From Telmatactis stephensoni (taxonomy: Eukaryota; Cnidaria; Anthozoa; Actiniaria; Isophelliidae), in contig JALIZF010001914.1 of NCBI GenBank assembly GCA_029948255.1, forward strand, positions 496,001-560,000: a stretch of DNA of 64,000 nucleotides, written 5' to 3'. Below the pieces are notes generated by a model that saw only the letters and a program-made list of their open reading frames with translations, ran no database searches and had not been told where the DNA came from. Positions 58,263 to 64,000 of the stretch are shown one piece after another (position 1 is the stretch's first letter; every line of letters begins with the position of its first letter). The translations under genes and the position numbers were made by a program.

Positions 58263-58380
58263 ATCAAAAGAAATAATGAGGAAAACGCGCTGTGATTGGT
58301 CAAAGTTGCATGATTTTCGTAAGTGTAAAACTGACCGCCCCACGTGCCGTGACCGTGTCATTGTGTGTGATTAATTGCAG

Positions 58381-60290
58381 GCAAGAGACCATAATACTAC
58401 TGAAGAATGCGAGGCTCAGTATTGATGTCTGTGCGATGTTCGTGGCGGCCAAGGAGGATTGGCATAGCTTCCCATGATGCTTTGCGCACAAATTACCGTA
58501 GTGACCGGAAGTGAATAAAATTGAACAGCTGATTCTGTGGTTGAGATTTGGTTTTTGAAGTTGTTTTTTTATCGTTTTTTGGCGAAAAATAGACAAGAGA
58601 AATGCAAGAAAACCTTCTCTAACATGTGTTTTCCATTTCAGAAAACTTTAAAACATCGTGATCTGTTTTTGTTGATTTTTTTCGTCGCTTTGAATTATCG
58701 TTTTTTTCACCGTTTGTAGAAAATGCCGGGACAGTGACAAACAACCCAACAAAATAAGTAAAAATGAGCTTAAAAAATTGAACATATAGGAAAAATACCT
58801 TTATTAACTGATAGAAAAAGAAATTTGGATGCTAATTTTTAGAAAGGGCTCCAAAGGGCTCCATGTTTTTGTGATGAACAAAAGACATGAACATTGCCCT
58901 TTTACGGTTGAAGAACTATGAACAAGAAAGCCAATATGACGTGTGGTTGATGGGAAGGGCAAAACCTCGGCTAAGGAATTAAAGCTATCTTCGAGTTATG
59001 GAGTTGATAACTAAATGACTTTCACCGATAAAGACATGGTTTTCTGACGAATGAGTTTGTGTGGCTACAAATTTTACTTTAGTAAGGAAACCAAAACTTA
59101 AAGATATAAAAAAAGACTTTCCATCTTTCCAATTTTAGTTTAATTTACAAACAATTCACAAGCAAAAAAGTGTAAATGTTCAAAGAAAACGACTCGGTTG
59201 AGCATTAATTTTCAAACGACGCCAGTCAGTTAAATTAAACAAAGTTTTTTTTTCTTACTTACGTACAAAGACATGTACAATGTACAGAAGAAGATTTCCA
59301 AACTTGACCGTCGCCACGAGACAACTTGTACATTATTCGTAAAAATCCAACTACGCCAGTGAAGAGATGTTTTAACACAAGCTATTGGTAAACAGCCAAT
59401 GGATAATTCAAATCGACAGCTTCTCCTTTACCAGCAAAATCCTCATTCTGTAAGCCTCTTTCAAACTTCAGCTTCAGCCAAAAACACGGCTTTCAATTCA
59501 CCATGTTGAACGCTGCCTGATTCATCGAAGAGCACGTAAAGACTTGCAAATCTTGAAGAACTGTAAGTTATATGGTCTTATATTTTACCGTTTCGTCTTT
59601 TTTCGAGTCATAGTTCGATTATAAAAACAGAAAACTCTTTGTTCAGCATAATTTCTGCCAGATTCCTTCTATGAAAGTTGTCAAACTATTGTCAAAAACG
59701 TCGCTTCTTGAGTCACACTGATAAGTGAAAAGTACGAACACTTTTGTCCAAGTTTTGAGAATATTGTTAGTTTTGATCATAAAAACAACACAATTTGATC
59801 GTTCTTGATAAAAGCCATAGAAGATAGTTTTCTATAAAGGTCTGTAAAAGGGAACACAAAAAACCTCCAGTTTCGGCTGTTTTCTCAGGAAAACTTGTGA
59901 CCAATGACGGTATTTACCTCTAAACATAGACAACATTCGATAACAACCTTTTGCATCTGTCCATAATCAATGCAATGCAGAATTAGACTATTGTGGTTTT
60001 GTCCATAAATGCTTTCGACTTACGAGCTCCTATCTCTAAGAAATCCATCGCCAAATGACTGATCACGTGATCAGCAAAAATTGATAATATGTTGTGCGCA
60101 AAGCATTATGGGAAGATCTGCCAATCCTCCTTGGTGGCGGCTAATCGCGCGCGCAATATTTTTGACGTGCGCGCGGACGGGACCGTTTGCTTTCGGTTTT
60201 TGAATTCTATTGCTTAAGAGCCTTGCGCGCGCGATGGTGAAATTACTAAAAATAGCCTTTGTCGCCGCTAACATCGCACAGACATCAATA
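58381..60290. mobile_element. Long inverted-repeat element related to the 34.6-kb MITE
   Basis: The left end reads AAGAGACCATAATACT, then GTGGCGGCCAAGGAGGATTGG and TTTGCGCACAA. The right end (about 60,085-60,290) has these inverted, interrupted by a block also found in the 34.6-kb MITE (TGACGTGCGCGCGGACGGGACCG). About 1.6 kb of AT-rich, non-coding sequence lies between. The right terminus is shorter than the left, so the element may be truncated there. Confidence 0.6.
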
Positions 60291-60299
60291 CAATTGTTG

Positions 60300-61890
60300 C
60301 CGCGTTACACATGCAAAATTCGGATAAACGCACTGAATATATAATAAAATTAAGCAACAGCAGCACACCTAGTTGAAAATAGTTCTGTTTATTCGGGGCT
60401 CGGCGTTTATTTATTACAGCGCTGAAAGTAATAAAATTCTTACCATTTTGGCAGGCTATTAAAGGACCAAATTTCAACAAAACTGTCATCAACGTTGTCA
60501 TATTTCATTGTTAGTATTTGAGCAAAAGATATGACTTACAGGAATAGGAACATTGTCTCTAGTTTACCGTAAGAGGAAAGCATTAATTAATATCAAGTCA
60601 TATTGGTGAGATAAACGTCGCGACCCTAATTCAACGCCGAACGGTTTATTTCAGTAAAACTCGGCCTTGTAGAACTGGCGTATATTTGAACCTGTCGTTT
60701 ATTCGGAGCCCGGCCTTTTATCGAAAAAATATGGTACTTTGATTAGTTGGGGTTGTATAATCCTCAGAATTGCCTTCAACTAGTAAATACTAATAGTGTA
60801 TATACTTGCGGGCCACTGCTCACATGCAAGTCAAATTAATCAGGGAATATAAACGAGTTTTTACTGATTTAGTTTTCCTTAATTGATTTCATTTATTATT
60901 GCATCTGGGAGAAAATCAGTATGGTAGATGATAAATTGTACTTAAAAGTCGAATAGGGAAAGTGCCACTCTTGTTTAATCGTGTTATAACAACTTTACCT
61001 TAATTTTAATACCACAGATCTTTCCGTGCAAGGTAAACATACATAAAAGATCTTGACAACAAGTGGAACATTTTCTTTTGTTCTCATTTTAATTAAAAAT
61101 GGTGAATGAAGGAAATGATTGATCAGCTGCGTGAATCAAACAAAGAAATGATGAGAAATTGAAAGTAAAAAAATAATAAACCGGCTCCAATCTGTTGATG
61201 GCACTTAGCCTTAGTTTAATTGTCATTTCTGTGATGATGAATTATGACATCGCCTTGGTCACGTTTACAAAGAACAAGTAAACAGAACAGTTGGTTATTT
61301 ATTATTGGCCACTTCTTCTTCGGAGTTGAAAATGTATGTATTAAACAGCGTTACCGTTTCTGCTTCGTAAATCCCACGGGGCTCTTGACTTTACAAAAAA
61401 ATAAAATTTATTTCACGCATTTGTTAATGTAAACCCCCTACAAAAACAATCCTAATTTGGGAAACAAAAAATGCAAATGAAATTTCAGAAGTACATGTAA
61501 TAAGAAAAGTTTAAACTGTAAATATACCGACAATACTCTAACAAGGTAGATGAGTCTCCAACAGACCTTTTTACGTGGAGTGATAGAGAGTGAAAGATTA
61601 ATAATTGATGATTTATTTCCTTATTTGAAAGACTAGGAATTAATCAAAACTGCATTCAATAATATTAATTCGCAAATAATATTCAAAGATAATAAATAAT
61701 TCAATAATATTATTAGGTCCATGCAATTGTACATTTATCTGAAGGGCCATTTTTCAAAACATTCAGTAATATAAGAATAATTATGTTTAGACAGAAAGCC
61801 AGTTGACTAACTAAAGTGTACGGAACAATTACTGATTTGCGTACGTAGAAGAGATTTTGTATGACAATCAAAGCGCCATGCCGCGCCTCA
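60300..61890. other. Intergenic sequence: nothing recognised
   Basis: Low-complexity AT-rich sequence between the inverted-repeat element and the promoter of the somatomedin-B gene. Only short, unconvincing frames. Confidence 0.5.
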
Positions 61891-61899
61891 GTGTTTTCA

Positions 61900-62110
61900 T
61901 TGGGCGAGACAGTTGACCAATCACAACCATTGAAATACACGACATATATCACTGTCGGTACAATATAGAGGGTATATTTTCGTGATTATTCGATAACTGC
62001 TCCAATTGTCCAAGACAACAGATATGAAAACATCACTTTCCACGTAGCAAGCAGTAATTGTCGAGCAATTTAGACAATTCACCTTAGCTTTGAGAACTAA
62101 GAACCAAAGT
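61900..62110 (+). promoter_or_regulatory. Probable promoter region of the somatomedin-B gene
   Basis: About 280 bp upstream of the ATG is a CCAAT box in context (TTGACCAATCAC, about 61,914-61,926), followed by an AT-rich motif (GGTATATTTTC, about 61,972) at the distance expected for a TATA element. A short 5' leader with an in-frame stop separates them from the ATG. Position and motifs only; no start site can be read from the sequence. Confidence 0.35.
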
Positions 62111-62194
62111 TAAATCACAGAAAGGAAGCAAAAAGGAAAAGAAGAAAAGCTGAACATTAAGAGACCCGAGAGGGCAAAGAAAATACGAAACAAG

Positions 62195-64000
62195 ATGCAC
62201 CAAATAGAGTTCATTACCGGCCTTTGCGTGGTTTTTCTCTTTCAAAACATGTCCATATGCGGCAAACAAGAAAAGTTAAATCTTCCTTACGAGGGACGTG
62301 AACACTGCAGCACCTTAGAATCCATAGAAACCACCAAAAAAACGCCCTCTTCACAAACCGCCCGCAAATTGTTTCAAGATGGCCAAGATAAGGCCGTGAA
62401 ATACAGTGTTCAACAACAAACTTCAATAAGGGAAACAAACAAATGGCATGCATCTGGAGACCAAAACAGAGCTAATAACAAGCCAAATCAAGAAGGTGAA
62501 GAACAACTAAATCAACATGTTGCTTATTCAGTTCAGATGCGAAAAATAATGGACAAGCTTCAATCAGCGCCGTCTCAAAGACAACTGCCACATCTTCGAT
62601 ATCAACTTCAGCAAAAATCGCGATTAAGAAGATCTCTTTCTCCTTTGCAGCCACTGGCTTGTCATGGCAACTTTTCTTGTAAAAATCGTTGTCTTTCCCC
62701 ACGTAAAGCTGTACATGTACAGGGAGAAAAGTTGTCTTGCTATTGTGATGCTAATTGTGAATTTTTTGGCGATTGCTGTGCTGATTATGATCAATTCTGC
62801 CAGCAGCCGAAAATCACTAAGGGTGATGGGTTAGGTGGAATGGTAAATATAGGAAGTGGTGGTCTGCATTCTAACCTCACGAGTACCGCCAAACTGTGGA
62901 CTTGTTATAACACGTCCAAAACGATGGGAAGGACTAATGGAATCTGGATGATCGGATCGTGCCCTGATTCCGGGCCAAAAGATGATGTATTCTATAAATG
63001 TCGTAACTTATCAGTTTCCAATCGTATTACAAAAGAGAACTACCAGTATCTTCCTGTCTATCATACCAGAAATTACAGGATCTACCACAACAAATTTTGT
63101 GCTGAATGTAATAAAGTACAACAAGGAGATACAGTCTCTTATAAGCTGTATTTTAACTGCGATGGAACTCCCCCTGAGCATTTCGGTCGAGAAGAAAAAC
63201 TGGAATTTCTCTTCTCTTACTGTTCCAAGATAACTTGGACTCCTATCGATGGTGATCCTAGAAGATACTGTCTTAAATCAAGATCTGACTGTACCAATTT
63301 GATCACCAAAGATCAGTGTGAAAATGGAAAGGCGAGGATTGTCAATGACAATGAATGCATTTACAAGAATATACACTGTGCACGATGTTTGAACTCATCA
63401 GGAGAATTCACATGCGGTCCAGATAACTCGTCCTTTACAAAAGAGTGTAATGATGGGGAGGGTCCTCCCTTGCCATGGAAACCACTGTCCATTATGTTTG
63501 ATTTGAACAATGCGGGGTCCACATCTATGCATGTTGCAGCCAAGTGTGATGGTGGAAAGGTGTTTGACCATCACCTAGGAACATGCCGAACAACCTTTAC
63601 AGTTCTACCCACATTGTCAGATATTGAGCAATACCAAGCCATACTTTGGCTTCAAAGAAGATCTTTGCCGAAATCGGCAATATTTAAAAATTCATCGTTG
63701 ATTGAAAAAGAAATAGCAAGAAATTTCGACATAAAGTTAGAGCATATAAGTCACGCTTCCTTTGTTGAGGGTGTTCCCGTTAAACTGGAATTCCAATTGC
63801 AGTTTAGTCATAATGAAAACATTTCAGCCATAAATATATTGCTGGCACTTGTATCACCATTCAACATCACCATTGCCAATCAAACATTCGTTGTCATCAA
63901 AGTCACTAAACGAGTTCTAGCCTGTGCTAATCTACAAGTAATCAATCGTAATGAATACACGGTGTCCTTAGAGTCAGCGGTTCGCATTAAGATGACAGGC
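62195..64000 (+). CDS. Somatomedin-B domain cell-surface protein, receptor ectodomain, 3' partial
   Basis: ATG at 62195, with an in-frame TAA at 62111-62113, begins an open frame of 602 codons that reaches the window end with no stop or intron. Residues about 6-16 are hydrophobic (FITGLCVVFLF), giving a probable signal peptide. A Lys/Gln/Ser-rich spacer ends in RSRLRRSL-like basic residues (possible furin-type site, about residues 145-150). A somatomedin-B domain follows (Cys at about 156 to 202, with C-x-C and C-C pairs as in the family). Next comes a Cys-rich region with several N-x-S/T sites, then a domain around residues 450-600 without clear family signature. Cnidarian genomes have many SMB-plus-seven-helix (adhesion/secretin-type) receptors of this layout, so a GPCR is my best guess, but no membrane helix is in view. 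Ligand unknown. Confidence 0.8.
   Translation, partial: MHQIEFITGLCVVFLFQNMSICGKQEKLNLPYEGREHCSTLESIETTKKTPSSQTARKLFQDGQDKAVKYSVQQQTSIRETNKWHASGDQNRANNKPNQEGEEQLNQHVAYSVQMRKIMDKLQSAPSQRQLPHLRYQLQQKSRLRRSLSPLQPLACHGNFSCKNRCLSPRKAVHVQGEKLSCYCDANCEFFGDCCADYDQFCQQPKITKGDGLGGMVNIGSGGLHSNLTSTAKLWTCYNTSKTMGRTNGIWMIGSCPDSGPKDDVFYKCRNLSVSNRITKENYQYLPVYHTRNYRIYHNKFCAECNKVQQGDTVSYKLYFNCDGTPPEHFGREEKLEFLFSYCSKITWTPIDGDPRRYCLKSRSDCTNLITKDQCENGKARIVNDNECIYKNIHCARCLNSSGEFTCGPDNSSFTKECNDGEGPPLPWKPLSIMFDLNNAGSTSMHVAAKCDGGKVFDHHLGTCRTTFTVLPTLSDIEQYQAILWLQRRSLPKSAIFKNSSLIEKEIARNFDIKLEHISHASFVEGVPVKLEFQLQFSHNENISAINILLALVSPFNITIANQTFVVIKVTKRVLACANLQVINRNEYTVSLESAVRIKMTG

Overview
The window is animal nuclear DNA: intron-rich, AT-rich and full of transposable elements. 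The gene content (an invertebrate-type RNF213 and a somatomedin-B receptor-like gene) fits a cnidarian, most likely an anthozoan such as a coral. That taxonomic guess is inference; no marker gene is present.

Layout. From 55,321 down to position 1, on the minus strand, lies one giant gene, an orthologue of the AAA+ ATPase/E3 ubiquitin ligase RNF213 (mysterin). I could trace about 56 exons coding for about 4,590 residues. They run from the N-terminal zinc-ribbon-like segment (55.3 kb) through a huge repetitive acidic exon (44.6-46.9 kb), a CBM20-like region (37.3-39.0 kb), the long helical arm (21.7-33.2 kb), the AAA+ modules (7.5-21 kb) and the conserved segments that precede the RING/E3 module. 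The RING itself is beyond the left edge. Almost all splice phases agree from exon to exon. Exceptions are a few one-base frame breaks in the last 4 kb, and one junction at 17.3-17.5 kb.

The introns carry the mobile DNA. Intron 1 holds a Ty3/Gypsy-type LTR retrotransposon (47,270-54,549) with identical 117-bp LTRs and a 5-bp target duplication. Two Helentron-like elements are inserted inside it, one of which itself carries a MITE. Intron 3 holds a nest of long-inverted-repeat elements (39.1-43.8 kb). A 65-copy, 27-bp minisatellite (14.55-16.3 kb) runs to within about 10 bp of a splice acceptor. At least two introns appear to take a splice site from the terminus of a palindromic MITE.

Between 55.3 and 62.2 kb is a head-to-head intergenic region with a decayed LINE (57.3-58.06 kb), foldback MITEs and a long inverted-repeat element (58.4-60.3 kb). 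At 62,195 a plus-strand reading frame starts and stays open to the window end. It encodes a signal peptide, a somatomedin-B domain and a cysteine-rich extracellular region, and looks like the ectodomain of a cell-surface receptor.

There is no operon logic here. The one functional theme is RNF213, known in vertebrates as a ubiquitin ligase that coats intracellular pathogens and lipid droplets; a similar innate-immune role in this animal is inference.
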